DNA of 64,000 nucleotides from Mytilus trossulus (Eukaryota > Mollusca > Bivalvia > Mytilida > Mytilidae). The notes below the pieces were generated by a model, which saw only the letters and a program-made list of their open reading frames with translations, was not told the DNA's origin and did no database searches. Shown here piece by piece: positions 1-11,268 of this stretch; positions within the stretch are counted from its first letter, which is position 1, and each line of letters starts with the position of its first letter. The stretch lies in assembly GCF_036588685.1 (NCBI RefSeq), contig NW_026963312.1, forward strand, positions 186,001 to 250,000, in the 5' to 3' direction. The position numbers were made by a program, and so were the translations under genes.

Positions 1-220
1 CCACGTATGTTGATGGCCAAGTCGACCCGACATCATCGCTTCTGTGATGTGAAGAAATCATTGTTGTCATTGCTCATAGAAAATAAAAAGCGCATATAAA
101 AATGTACATCTAAATAACGAATGCATCAAAACATGTTTCGCACATACAACTTGTACAAGAGTTTGTTTTTTATAACTTTCTTTAAGTAACTTACACATAA
201 ATTTGCGCCTAAAGAAAACA

Positions 221-292
221 TTGCGCTGTTGTCTGTTTTGTGGTCGGGTTGTTGTCTCTTTGACACATTCCCCATTTCCATTCTCAGTTTTA
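221..292 (+). repeat. Mussel interspersed repeat R2, 3' end fragment
   Basis: This short copy matches the terminal part of the repeats at 36470-36775 (same orientation) and 2474-3470 (opposite orientation). The shared landmarks are a TTGTTGTCTCTTTGACACAT-like core and a CCCCATTTCCATTCTCA-like end. It is one of many dispersed copies in this window, here called R2. I see no coding sequence of its own. Confidence 0.7.
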
Positions 293-554
293 TTGTTGAT
301 TGCCCCTGGCGAAGAAAAATATTTTTTTCCTTTGTCCTTTTGCTGTTAAAAAAATATGCGTTTTCCATCTAATTGCAGAATTGAAAAAAAACCCCAGGTT
401 TTCCAATGTTATCCCTTGTGAATATAAATAAATTCAGAGACATACGTTCATGTTAAGCATATCCCATCTTTTATGGTCGTTTTCTATGCGAAGCATTATA
501 ATTTCGTCATTCACTTCAAACATTTATTCAAACCTTTCAACAAACTTTAGTACA

Positions 555-700
555 AAAGATGTATTTACGATACTGTTGTGAAGTCATATAAGATAATATT
601 TTGTGGGTGTAGTATCTGTTCATTCAAAGGGTCTTTGCATCGGAAATACATTTATTTATTATAAAACCTGATGTCAGCATGCTATAAGTTATTATCTACT
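555..700 (+). repeat. R2 element, end of its coding-like tail
   Basis: The stretch reading TACGATACTGTTGT, followed about 60 bases later by AGGGTCTTTGCATCGGAA, matches the minus-strand sequence near 3120-3210. There it forms the end of a conserved reading frame (..DTVVRSLKI..). The reading frame is degraded here. It marks the 3' coding end of an R2 copy in plus orientation. Confidence 0.5.
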
Positions 701-1599
701 TGCTAATGTTTGAATAATTGATGATAGCATGATACTACACCCTTTAACGGGAGTCGTTTTATGATGTTAATATAAACTGTTCATCACTTTAATTGAAGTC
801 TTGCGCAGGTATGTCAGTAATGTTGACGTTTTACATACTTCTGGCGTATTAAATTTTTAAACCTGGTGCCTTTTGTTAGCTATTATTCGTGTGTTTCTCT
901 GTCCTATATGTTCTCCAAAGGGTTTACCAAATTATATTTGGTTTCGTATTTGATTTCTTAAATATGGTATACTAATGACTATATTTAATTTGTGTCATCA
1001 GTTAACTTGTTGATACTCATTATTTCATTATGTATTTTTTTAAATCTTTATGTAACTTCAGTAATGACTAGAACCTGAATGCATCATATAAAGAAAGCAT
1101 TGGCAGTTACTATCATACAATTCCAGGAAAAAAGGAACGGTTTGAGCATGTTTAATCATTTTATGATGTTCAAATCTTTGAAGAGTTATTTATTAAACCT
1201 TTTTCTTTTCATTAAGTACTGACACACATCTGTGTCTATTGAAATTTTAATGATATTCAGTTCCTACGAAAACTAATGCACCCGAAGCCGGTATTCAGCT
1301 TACATATTTTTCGTTTAATGATATGTTTTAACGTCATGGCATATTTCAAAAATTTCAAATATAAATGCTAGCAAAAAAGTATGTAAAAAGAAAGCTTAAA
1401 ATCTTGTAGTTTTGTTGTATCAATTTTGCATATATAATATAATAAAAATATTTTCAGCATAAACTTTTATTTAGACTAATATCTTTTTTTCTTGCAGACC
1501 GATGGATTTTATCAAAGAAGTTTAAAAGCAGCAACACAGCAATACCTATATTTTTTTTCCAAATATTAAAGTGTTAACTAAAATTTTTACTATATACTG
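701..1599. other. Gene-free stretch
   Basis: AT-rich DNA with no reading frame I recognise. Its first part may be the decayed 3' untranslated region of the R2 copy that ends before it; I see nothing else. Confidence 0.5.
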
Positions 1600-1722
1600 A
1601 AATAGTGTATTTGGAACTTTTGGTCCTCGGCGATCTTCAACTTTGTAGTTGTTATGGCTTTTAAACTTTATACATCTGATGATAGTTTGGCGTGCACGTA
1701 GCGCGCGTCTGGCGTATAAAAT
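1600..1722 (+). repeat. Retrozyme remnant with decayed hammerhead motif
   Basis: This is a degenerate plus-strand copy of the repeat at 4774-5266. It keeps the body (TTGGAACTTTTGG, then CTTCAACTTTGTAGTTG). In the ribozyme part, CTGATGA (about 1676-1682) and GCGCGTCTGGCGTATA near 1700-1716 survive, but the GAAA box is lost. It should therefore not cleave. Confidence 0.55.
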
Positions 1723-1729
1723 GTTTTTT

Positions 1730-2470
1730 TACCTGTTACCTTTTGATGGCTATTATTCGTTTGTTTCACTGTCCTATATTTTCTCCTATTTATTTGTAGT
1801 GTAGTTCTGTAATGCTATGTTGTCATTTTAATGTTATATCTTACATTGCCATTAAAGCGTAAGGTTTTGCATGCCACAAAACCAGGTTCAACCAACAATG
1901 TGTTACATTTCGGTGTTGTGTTTTTGCTGTGTCGTAGTTCTCTTATATTTGATACGCTTCCCTCAGTTTTAGTTTGTAACCCGGATTTGTTTTTTCTCTA
2001 TCAATTTATGAATTTGAACAGCGGTATACTACTGTTGTCTTTATTCTATTTAAGGTTAAATACATGTTAAGTATCCACCGTGGTCACTTATATATTATAA
2101 AGACTGTCTTAGTATATCAGTGACCGCCGTGAATAGTGAACTTGGAATTAATAAAATAGCAAATACACTTTATCTCAAGTATATATGTGTACAGAAAAAT
2201 GCAAAAATAATTTTCCTATCTCCAAGTACCAATGTTGGTGAAAAGCTCATTAGAACGTATGCTATGTCCTTGTTTATACACTATGCTGATTTATGAATCT
2301 ATATTTATTATAATAAAATATTGTATAACAGACCTTAATGAAAGTCTTGTCTTTGACTTAAAAGTCCGTCTGAGGACGGAAATAATATCCGGTCGCTTTC
2401 ATTTTCAGTTTCCTCCCCAAATATTCTAAACGGAACAAGCAGAAGCGTGGATACAGAATGCGACTATGCA
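1730..2470. other. Gene-free stretch
   Basis: AT-rich DNA with only short open frames that lack recognisable motifs or a splice context. I see nothing supportable here. Confidence 0.5.
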
Positions 2471-2473
2471 TGG

Positions 2474-3470
2474 TAAAATTGAGAAAGGAAATGGTGAATA
2501 TGTCAAAGAGACAACCACCCGACCATAGAGCAGACAACAGCCGAAGGCAACCAATGGGTCTTCAATGTAGCGAGAATTCCCGCACCCGTAGGTGTCCTTC
2601 AGCTGGCCCCTAAAATATGCATAATAGTACAGTGATAATGAACGTCATACTAAACTCCGAATAATACACAAGAAACTAAAATTTAAAATCATACTAGACT
2701 AACAAAGGCCAGAGGCTCCTGACTTGGGACAGGCGCAAAATTGCGGCGGGGTTAAACATGTTTATGAGATCTCAACCCTCCCCCTATACCTCTAGCCAAT
2801 GTAGAAAAGTAAAAGCATAACAATACGCACTTTAAAATTCAGTTCAAGAGAAGTCCGAGTCCGATGTCAAAAGATGTAACAAAAGAAAATAAATAAAATG
2901 ACAATAATACATCAATAACAACAGACTACTAGCAGTTAACTGACATGCCAGCTCCAGACCTCAATTAAACTGATTGAAAGATTATGTCTTCATCATATGA
3001 ATATCAGGCACAATCCCTCCCGTTAGGGGTTTAGTGTCATACTATCATAAAATATATGAGAAGAACATAACCCGTGTCATGCCAACAACTGGTTTTTTTT
3101 AGAAATAAATGTGTTTAGTTCCGATGCAAAGACCCTATCAATGAATCAATATTAAAGCCAAAATAATTTTTAATGACCTGACAACAGTATCGTAACTATA
3201 TCCTTTTTTAATAAGTCTATTTAAAGGTTTTGTAAGTTTCTGAGGAGAATACTGCCATTTTTGTGCTTTATAAAGAATATTTCCATAAAAAATTGGATGT
3301 GAAATACCTGAAAGTATAAGATGTCTGCATGTTGAGTTATATTTACTTATTAAATTTTATACCGGTGATAAAATTTGGTAAATGTTTTGACCAGTTTGTG
3401 ATATTGAAAACCCTGGTGTAATAATTTTTCAGTAATACATAAATTTCTCTCGCTAAAATCTAATACGTTG
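2474..3470 (-). mobile_element. R2 mobile element, 3' part with coding tail
   Basis: On the minus strand, about 3380 to 3133, a reading frame carries GISHPIFYGN, then KPLNRLIKKGY and DTVVRSLKI, and ends in TGA. The same pattern (GIAHPHFYGN, PLNKLILKGY, NTVIRSLNI) occurs on the minus strand at 25871-26130. The downstream part (3120-2474) is the widespread R2 sequence, with blocks reading GAGGCTCCTGACTTGGGACA and GCGGGGTTAAACATG on the plus strand. I infer that R2 is the 3' untranslated region of a retroelement whose protein ends with this motif. The class is not resolved; a reverse-transcriptase C-terminus is possible. Confidence 0.6.
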
Positions 3471-4773
3471 TTACATACACGAGCGAATCGTACAAGTTGA
3501 GATAAACACCTATCTATGACACAGAATCATTATGATTAATTTCTTGAGGGAGCAACACACAAAATGAGGTCTTCTCGTTTAATAAAATAGAAAACGATAA
3601 CTGATATCAATATTCTGAGGGTAGAATAGATATGATAATAATGGGTTTTTTTGTTTGTTTTTCAGTTTCTATATTTTCACATCTAATCATGCACTCGTTT
3701 TATGTGTAATAAAACAATGCCTGTGAGTAAAACGTATTTGAAATGACGAACAGAACCGAGTATTAATGGTCATACAACTATTAAACGTGAATTTCCTAAA
3801 CTTTTCTTCAACACTGGGTCGATAACTCTATTCCACACTATGTCGTTAACGCAAGGTTTAATAATACAAAAGAATATGTCATTCAAATATTCATTTGCAA
3901 TATGTGATACAATTTCCATCAAAAATATGGAACCATAATATTTGTTTATCGAATATAAGTCAGATAATGCATATCTAACGTTTTTTTCTTTTCTTATAAC
4001 ACACGTTAGGGAATCAAAACTGCACAAAGAAAGAGTTCAATAGGATCGGTCAACCTTCAGATCGATCTTGACAGCTTTCGGTGTAATTTTGTCAACTCGC
4101 GTCACATATTTCAGGTAGTTTTTGTCGTAAAACCCACAATATGATTTTAAAATGCAGTATAAGGTATCTGGGATCAAGGAGGAATTCCATATTTTTTCTA
4201 TAATATATTTTGAGAATCCAATAAACAAATTTGCAGGAAATCGTATGTGCCTTCATAATCTTAAACATGTTAAAAATAGGCTATTGAGAATCGAAAAATA
4301 CTAAAGAAATATTCAAGCTCTGACATGGGTCGTAAAGAAATTGACAAAGTCATGACAAACAATCAAAAACAACCAAAAGAAATACACCAGAATAAAAACC
4401 GTTACATATTAAACTAAAGACGGAGTAACACGAGTTGATACAATTGCGACATGGTAAGAAAACAAATTGGTTGAGTAAAATTATCATTTCACAGAAAGAG
4501 ATAACATTTAATTCAACAAACAGGGCACCCCCCACCTCACCGTAACAGTTCACAGGACAGGAAATCTGAGTGGAAAGATTTTGGAATGAGTAGTATATAA
4601 ATGTGTATGTTGATTTTTTTAATCAACGATTTTTAAAGATAGAATCGAGACAAAACAGGTCTAGGTAAAACAGCAAGAACATTCTATGTGAACTTTTCCC
4701 GATTGTGTCGAAACCACAGTTTATACAGGATTAAATACTCAAGATATGTACAGATAAAATGAGTAAGGTAAAT
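3471..4773. other. Gene-free stretch
   Basis: Short minus-strand open frames (85, 63 and 67 codons) exist between 3770 and 4553, but they show no domain, repeat or splice context that I recognise. I treat the stretch as intergenic. Confidence 0.45.
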
Positions 4774-4805
4774 AGTTATCAAAGGTACCAGGATTATAAT
4801 TTAGT

Positions 4806-4849
4806 ACGCCAGACGCGCGTTTCGTCTACATAAGACTCATCAGTGACGC
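4806..4849 (-). ncRNA. Type I hammerhead ribozyme, copy 1
   Basis: Read on the minus strand, GCGTCA pairs with TGGCGT (stem I, with two G-U pairs). It is followed by the invariant CTGATGA, then stem II GTC-TTATGTA-GAC, the GAAA box, and a stem III formed by the palindrome ACGCGCGT with no loop. Cleavage is expected after the GTC at 4814-4812. All core bases are present. A stem III this short is typical of hammerheads that work best as dimers, which fits the tandem arrangement. Confidence 0.85.
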
Positions 4850-5167
4850 TCATATTAAAAAATATTTATAAAGCCAAACAAGTACAAAGTTGAAGAGCAT
4901 TGAGGATCCAAAATTCCTAAATTCCAAAAAGTTGCCAAATACGGCTAAGGTAATATATGCCTGGGAAAAAAAATCCTTAGTTTTTCGTAAAATTCAATGT
5001 TTTGTAAACAGGAAATTTATAAAAATGACCACATTATTGATATTCATGTAAACACCGAAATGTGGACTACTGGGCTGGTGATACCCTCGGGGACGAAACG
5101 TCCACCAGCAGTGGCATCGACCCATTGGTGTAAGTAGTTATCAAAGGTACCAGGATTATAATTTAGA

Positions 5168-5211
5168 ACGCCAGACGAGCGTTTCGTCTACATCAGACTC
5201 ATCAGTGACGC
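5168..5211 (-). ncRNA. Type I hammerhead ribozyme, copy 2
   Basis: The core is the same as in copy 1: GCGTCA, CTGATGA, stem II GTC-TGATGTA-GAC, GAAA, GTC cleavage site and TGGCGT. Stem III is ACGCTCGT, giving three pairs plus a two-base loop, so it has drifted slightly. It lies 362 bp from copy 1 in the same orientation. Confidence 0.8.
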
Positions 5212-5275
5212 TCAAAATATTTATAAAGCCAAACAAGTACAAAGTTGAAGAGCATTAAGGATCTAAGACAACCCG

Positions 5276-6690
5276 TTATTCAATAAATGAGAAAATGTAA
5301 GAAAAAAAATCTTTAAAAGTTAAAAAAAATAATTCAAAAATAAGACAAATGTGAGTAGAAGATTTTTGTGAACAAAGAATGAAAAAAAATACAAATGTTT
5401 CTGTGCATTGTCTCCTTCCATTTGGATGTCTCACGAATCTAGATTTGTTTCGCTTTTATTGTTGTCTTGTTATGACATAAATTATGACATCTAACCAAAA
5501 AGATGTGCTTCTTTTAATTCTATAGTTTTCCAATCTTATCTTCATTAAACATGTTAAATGAAGATCGGATAGATAAGTTCGACACTTTTCTTCATGTCAA
5601 CTAGACATATTTCTCCCAAACCCTATCATAAGATGAATAAATACTCCATCATCAGACAAGTGATGTCGGGAATACGTGAATTATTTATCTGGGAGGGGGG
5701 CCGGTCAAAATACAGGGGGGTCAAGTTTGTTTCTGTGTTTGGAAAAGGGGGGTTCAAATTTTGTACATTCAAAGTGGGGGATCAATATTTTTTACACATT
5801 GAAATAAGGATTTCACACACTTCAAGGGACATGTCAAGAAGAACATTGCAACAGTCAAATCGTATATTTTTAGCACCATTCATATACAAGTAAGTAAGAC
5901 AACTCAAGAATTTGGTGATGTAGGTGCTTCATAAACCAAATAATTCCGCAGTTCAGTCGTTAGACATGTATTTCACTCACTTTGATCACTAATTTAACAA
6001 GCATTACTGCCAAATACAAAGCATGCTGCATCATGAAAGAATATAGTGTAGAGTAATAAATTCTCCAATAAATGATTAAACATTCATCTTAGAATCTGCA
6101 TACAGACAGTTGATTATTTAATACAAAATGATGTTGAGATGATGATCACCACTAATGTAACTTTTTGTTTTCATTACAAGATCTCTTTGGGTCCATTTAT
6201 ACCTCTTACTCCCGCAAAATTTGTACTGTTAGGCTAATAAATCAAAATTTTAAGGCTACATGTACTATCACACATTTATGAATGAAATGTGAGAATAAAT
6301 GAGTAACTAAATTGTTCAAGCTGAAAGCATGAACTATCTCTATATTTACTCGAAACACTGGCTTGTGCTATCATGCTTAACTTCATGGAAGAGGCCTCAT
6401 GGAAGTGACCCATTTCAAGACAATTTTCCTTCAAATTATTTTTTTGACTCAATCCACAGAGAATCTATCATTTTCAATATTTTCGTGAAATAACATGATA
6501 AGTATTTTGCATGTTAAAATGTTGGCATGTTTGATAGAAAAGGGGGGGTCAAATTTGTTTAATGTTTTTACTGGGGGGGATCAAATAAAAATAGTGAAAT
6601 ATTATAGGGAGGATCAAGAAATTTGTATGTTTGATTTCAAAATGACCAGCCCCCCCCCCCCCCCCCCCCCGCGGTAAAAATGATAAGTCC
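5276..6690. repeat. Gene-free region with G-runs and a poly(C) tract
   Basis: There is no recognisable gene. Several runs of five to eight G occur at 5693-5792 and 6541-6586 in a repeated GGGG-TCAAA context, and a run of 21 C lies at 6650-6670. The short frames here (with a poly-Pro end on plus and poly-Gly on minus) are products of these runs and not genes. Confidence 0.6.
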
Positions 6691-6699
6691 CTAAGTAAG

Positions 6700-6832
6700 A
6701 CAGCGTTACATTTTTTAATATGTGTAATCGATCTATATATTAACAAAAATATACATGTGACACATCACAAAGTCTTCACGTTACAATATAAGACATAAGA
6801 GACGTGCCCGCGTTGTGTACGTGCCGCATTCA
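6700..6832. repeat. Direct repeat, possible decayed LTR of the old BEL element
   Basis: About 130 bp, including CATCACAAAGTCTT and TTACAATATAAGACATAAG, match 14243-14372 in the same orientation. The two copies bracket the old minus-strand BEL/Pao remnants, which suggests parts of its LTRs. They could instead be two copies of an unrelated repeat. Confidence 0.4.
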
Positions 6833-7199
6833 CACCATTCTTGGGGCCGCAAAAGGATAAAATTCAATGTACAATAAATACAATCTCAAACTTGAATAAG
6901 AAATTTCAAATCAAAATATTTACGCTTGAAAATTAAAGTATCCATGCATAGAACATAATAACTGTCTCTGTATAGTGTTAAATTTGGCACTTACACAATT
7001 AATAACGATTCACAGCTCATAACAAGAATGTGTCCCCTGCACTATCATATTCTATGTTCAGTGAACTGTGAAATTGGGGTCAACACACTTATTTGGCATT
7101 AAAATTAGAAAGATCATATCATAATGAACATGTTTTCTACGTTTCAAGTTGATTGGCTTTCAACTTCATCAAAAACTACCTTGATCAAACACTTTAACC

Positions 7200-7250
7200 T
7201 GAAGCGGGACGAACGGACGAACGGACAGACGAACGAACGGACATACAGAC
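7200..7250. repeat. GAACGGAC-rich simple repeat
   Basis: Imperfect tandem copies of (GAC)GAACG. The flanks do not show a gene. Confidence 0.6.
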
Positions 7251-7439
7251 TAATTAAATTTTACGTCGTGTTAAAGCCGAGATAACGGTTAGTTAAATTT
7301 AACTAACGTTCGTGCAACCGGGTCCAGAATACATGATGCTCCTCTACTATCGTAGGTGGGGCATACACAAGGGGTAGTCAACAGTTCACATCTGTTCTTA
7401 ATCATCTCGATTTGCTGGTACATAATGTAGATTCATCTT

Positions 7440-8176
7440 GGACGGTCGAATGACTTGTACGATACTTTGTTCACACGCATCTCCTTTTTTTCTAACTCGG
7501 TGGTGCTGTATGTAATGTTTTGATTTTCTATTACATCCCTCGTTATCAATTCTTCAACGAAACTTCTTTACTCTTTGTTCTTTATTGTATTGTCATAAGC
7601 TTTCACTATACTTGTTTCCTTTAACGGACCGGATAGAAGGTAACCTATATTTAGTTTTACTGCTGTAGGTTCATCTACGCGGATGATTTGGTCTCCAACA
7701 AACTGCCAATAGCAATCTGCTCTTCTCAAACGTCTATTTCGATTAAACCTTCGTCTTTGATCGGATGAGCCAGATTTAATCCTTGTAGATACATGTAATT
7801 GTTTTCAGTCAAGTCTAATTCGCGGATATGATTTTTCAACGGGACGTCTATTTTAGGAACGACAAGTCCATCAATTGGCATTTTCTGTTTTGTACCTGTC
7901 TCGACCAGTAATGTACCTTTACCTAGGTGTTGCATTATATTGCCAGTGTCTCCGAAGCATGATTGTTGTATAGTTTCTGTGTCGACTTTTAGTTTTAGTT
8001 TCATAGCAAGATCTTCTGTTATGAACGATCGTTGCGCACCTTCATCAAAAAGATAATTTGTCTCAATACCTTCACTATCGGACAAAACGGGTGCAACTGT
8101 TTTTAATAATACGATAGAATTTGCCTTATGCCATGTGTATTCTCTGAATCATTCACAATGTTAACATTTAAGGATT
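7440..8176 (-). pseudogene. Old BEL/Pao retrotransposon, protease region (downstream piece)
   Basis: The minus strand at 8085-7726 reads LFDEGAQRSFITEDL, the active-site region of the BEL/Pao-type aspartic protease (DUF1758 family). After a frameshift near 7726 the expected C-terminal part follows (YWQFVGDQI, about 7708-7682, and GYLLSGPL, about 7639-7616). The catalytic D-[ES]-G-[AS] position reads D-E-G-A. The element is broken by the frameshift and by the younger retrotransposon inserted at 8177. Its sequence resumes beyond that insertion at 11908, and the flanking reading frames are consistent with one former open frame. Confidence 0.75.
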
Positions 8177-8181
8177 GTGAT
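8177..8181 (+). other. Target-site duplication GTGAT (left)
   Basis: GTGAT stands directly before the left LTR and again directly after the right LTR at 11903-11907. A 5-bp duplication is usual for BEL/Pao integration. This fixes both borders of the young element. Confidence 0.85.
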
Positions 8182-8555
8182 TGTAAGATTTGAAATATTC
8201 AAATTTTAAATATAAGTTTATTATTTATTAAATGTTTAACTAACATATTCATTTATTCTTGTTAGAATAAGAAACACAGTTTTTACTATTTATTTATGAA
8301 AGCGCTAATGTAACGTTGCGCTCTTTTGAACAACACATTTTCCCGTTTCTGTTTTATGACGTTATGCCTTTGACCTGCGCTTCGTGGTCTAGACTTTATT
8401 TTGATAACATACGGATGCACATTGTTTTATTAGACAGATTAAAAGAATCGATTGTTAGCGACCATATGATTTTTATAAAAGAATAAAAGATAGATACATG
8501 GTTAACTCGCGTACTCATCTCTTCGCCCTAAGTTAAACTTTATGTGATTCGTACA
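8182..8555 (+). repeat. 5' LTR of young BEL/Pao element
   Basis: It starts TGTAAGATTTG and ends GATTCGTACA, giving TG..CA ends. It aligns without gaps over 370 bp with 11533-11902, with roughly half a dozen differences by eye (for example GTTAG/GTAAG and ATGCC/ACGCC). The insertion is therefore relatively recent. Confidence 0.9.
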
Positions 8556-8618
8556 ATTCTCAACTCTGGAGAGGAGGAAATTCTAAAATTGTGCCGAATT
8601 TTGAATATTTGTTAAAAA

Positions 8619-10016
8619 ATGGCTACCGATAGACGGAAAGAAGACTGTCTGGACTTCAGTGATGCAAAACGGACTCGTAGTACGAATTTAGCGCAGCTTA
8701 CTAAATTGTACAAAGAATTGGAGAAGAATTTAATTTCATATAAGAACGTGGAACATGCAAAACAATTATATTCAAAGTTATGTGAAAGGTTTGAACAATT
8801 TAAGTTAGCACACTTACAGTGTTAAGATTTGTGTACACAATCAGAAGTTATAGCAAATTTGGAAGTGAACTATGAACGTTGTCATGAGAACTTTGTAGAA
8901 TTCCGGGATATATTTTCTCAGTATATCGCGAGTGAAAAATCGCATGAAGAGGAAATACCCGAAGAAAGTGATACAGTTTCAATTGATAGCAGTTTGAGTT
9001 CACGATCTTCAGTTTCATCACAATCTAGATTTCGCAGTGCCAAAGCTAAGCGGCTCATCGCAGAACTTAAACTCAGGAAAATATCAGAACAGCATGAACT
9101 AGAACGTGCACAAATAGAAATTAAATTTAGACAACAGGTATTTAATCAACTATCCGAGATGGAAGAGGCCAATATCGAAGAATCAGTGTGGCAAGAAGCA
9201 GTGGAAGAAGACACGGATAATACCAGTGGAATCGTGAACATTCGGAACATTTCGCAAACAGTCTCGCAAACATTACAGAGCTCTGTTCCTGCGAGTGAAA
9301 AGTGTATTAATATGAACTCTCTTTCCGAACAAACTGCAGCAACTGATAAACCAAAGATGAACATTAATAACAGTACACAGGGAATCAGTGCTCAGTCTGG
9401 ATTTTCGGATGCAAGTGTTTCCAGCATAGATTCGGCTTTTCAACGCCTAGCATCTACACTTCACGAAGGGTTTAATTTGCCAAAACCAGAATTATTAACT
9501 TTTAATGGAACTCCGTTAGACTATAGTAAGTTTATAAGGAACTTTGAGACAAACATTGAAGGTAGAATAAGTGATAATAGTTTGAGACTGAGTTATTTAA
9601 TTCAGTACTGTAGAGGTGAACCAAGTGTTGTATAGAAGATTGTGTATTATTAGATTCTGATGAGGGTTACAAACGTGCTAGGGCAATATTGTACTCCCGA
9701 TACGGTAGGCCACATGTAATTGCTAGATCATTTATTGAAAAATTAGTGTACGGGCGCTCAGATTAAAGCGTCAGATATTGAAGGTTTATCTTAATTGGCA
9801 TTAGAAATGCAAAAATGTGAAATCACATTGTCTCAGTTAGGTTTTAATTTAGATATTGATAATTCTGAAAATTTAAGGTGTATTGTTAAACGCTTTCCAA
9901 TGCATATGAGAACAAGATAGGTCGATATTGCTCATTCAATTAGCGAGTCTGGTAGAGAACCTCGTTTTCCTGACTTAGCTAAATTTGTAGACGAAAAATC
10001 ACGCATTGCTAGTTCT
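8619..10016 (+). pseudogene. BEL/Pao gag, broken
   Basis: The frame opens at ATG 8619 and runs 68 codons to a TAA at 8823. It continues in the same frame to 9635, so one stop codon interrupts a single polypeptide. The C-terminal part of the second piece (LNFNG-like LTFNGTPLDYSKF, then LIQYCRGEP) is the DUF1759 region of BEL/Pao gag. At about 9630 a one-base shift moves the frame, and the rest (ILYSRYGRPHVIARSFIEKL) continues with further stops to about 10016. The N-terminal half is helical and charged, with a Ser-rich stretch at 8980-9030. I consider it dead in this copy. Confidence 0.75.
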
Positions 10017-10970
10017 ATGTATGGGTACGATCTTTGTAGAGAAAACAATCAGAACAAGACTGATAATAGGGTTTTTACAAGTAAGCATCATAATAATGAT
10101 ACAGTTAATAGTAAGGTTACTACGTTAAGTACTCAAAGTTTAGATAACACAGCTAAATATGAGCACAAATGTAAATGTTGTACAGGTACATGTGTAGATT
10201 TGACATCTTGTAGCAAATTTAAGTCAATGAGTTTAGATGATAGGTATAAATTAGTACGCATGTTAAAATTGTGTTACAATTGTTTAAAAGGGAAGCATTT
10301 TGCTAACAATTGTAGAAAACCAAAAGCATGCACTGTATCTGACTGTAATGTTAAGCATAATATTTTATTGCACAGTTGGTCTCAGCCCGGTTTTGATCAT
10401 TCAGCTACTCAGCCGTCAGTTAATTGCGCAGCTACTAAAGGTTCTATGATTAAGAACTGTTTAGGAATTATTCCTGTCCTCGTTAAGGGTCAGAACGGTA
10501 ACTCTTGCAAAACATTTGCCTTGCTAGATGACGGAGCAGATAAAACATTATGTGATGAACGATTACTTCAGAAATTAAATATAGTCAGCAAGCCGGTCAC
10601 TTTCGAGATGTCTACTGTTAACTCTTCTGGTTGTACAATTCACGGTCAAGAAGTTGACTTACAAGTAAAAGCTATTGACGGAAATGATAAGGTGTCGTTA
10701 AAAAAGGTCTGGTCAGTAAAGAAGCTTCAAATTTCATCTCGATCTGCCGCAGAAAATGTAGACATAAGAAAATTGCCGTATTTAGCCGATATACAGATAC
10801 CCTCTACTGATTTAGCCGAGGTCATGTTTTTAATAGGTACAGATTCACCTAACGCTCACATTCCGCTAGAAGTAAGGTCCGGTAACGAAAACCAACCATA
10901 TGCAATTGCTCACGCCTCGGATGGGCTATTCGTGGTCCTATTGAAGATATGCATGCGTCAAATGTTATAA
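10017..10970 (+). pseudogene. BEL/Pao zinc knuckles and aspartic protease, truncated
   Basis: The open frame of 317 codons carries a canonical CX2CX4HX4C knuckle (CYNCLKGKHFANNC) and a second Cys/His cluster (CTVSDCNVKHNILLH). The retroviral-type protease follows, with active site LLDDGAD (10521-10541), and ends in a GTDSP motif and a degraded GW-x-RGPI segment. That final segment is read in the next frame because of a one-base shift near 10920. In intact relatives reverse transcriptase would follow; here it is absent. Confidence 0.8.
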
Positions 10971-11029
10971 ATGATGATAGAGCACGAGAAGACAAGAATT
11001 GCTTGTCTACAAATGATACAGAGGCTATG

Positions 11030-11268
11030 AAAATGACGGAGTCAGTCTTACATCACCCAGCAAGACGGATGCCAAGCCCAACTCATCGTTCATCCAAGTC
11101 CATGTCCAACAGAAGGAGCAGGAGCAGGTCAGCATTCGCCTCCCCGGGAAAGGCAGCAAAACGTGCTCGTTCCAAGAACCCAAGAAGGGGAAAGAAAAGG
11201 GCAAGGTCTCCATCCAAAAAAGCAAGAAAGGAGGAAACAAAAGGAGGTCCAGGGGAGAGAAAGCCGCA
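11030..11268 (+). other. Protamine-like basic block captured in the BEL element
   Basis: The frame open from 10949 to 11353 changes character here. With an internal ATG at 11069 it reads MPSPTHRSSKS, then RRSRSRSAFASPGKAAKRAR, PRRGKKRARSPSKKARK, and then runs on as GPGERKPQQRRKW. The composition is dominated by Arg, Lys, Ser and Pro, and the DNA is clearly GC-richer than the AT-rich element around it. This resembles the N-terminal tail of molluscan sperm protamine-like proteins, which pack sperm DNA; I rely on memory of that family. It replaces the polymerase region of the element. Capture of a host mRNA segment during reverse transcription is my inference. An unrelated SR-rich origin is possible. 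Confidence 0.6.

Larger units (their letters stand above)
4774..5275 (-). mobile_element. Retrozyme-like tandem repeat, 362-bp unit, 1.4 copies
   Basis: The sequence starting AGTTATCAAAGGTACCAGGA at 4774 recurs at 5136, so the unit is 362 bp, arranged head to tail, with the second copy cut short near 5270. Each copy contains a hammerhead ribozyme motif on the minus strand (4806-4849 and 5168-5211). Small non-coding elements with type I hammerhead ribozymes and tandem copies are known as retrozymes and are described from several animals, bivalves included. They are thought to move through self-cleaved circular RNA copied by another element's reverse transcriptase. No open frame is expected or seen. 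Confidence 0.8.

Noticed and set aside
6495-6746. Frames ending in poly-Pro or containing poly-Gly
   Set aside because: Products of the poly(C) tract.
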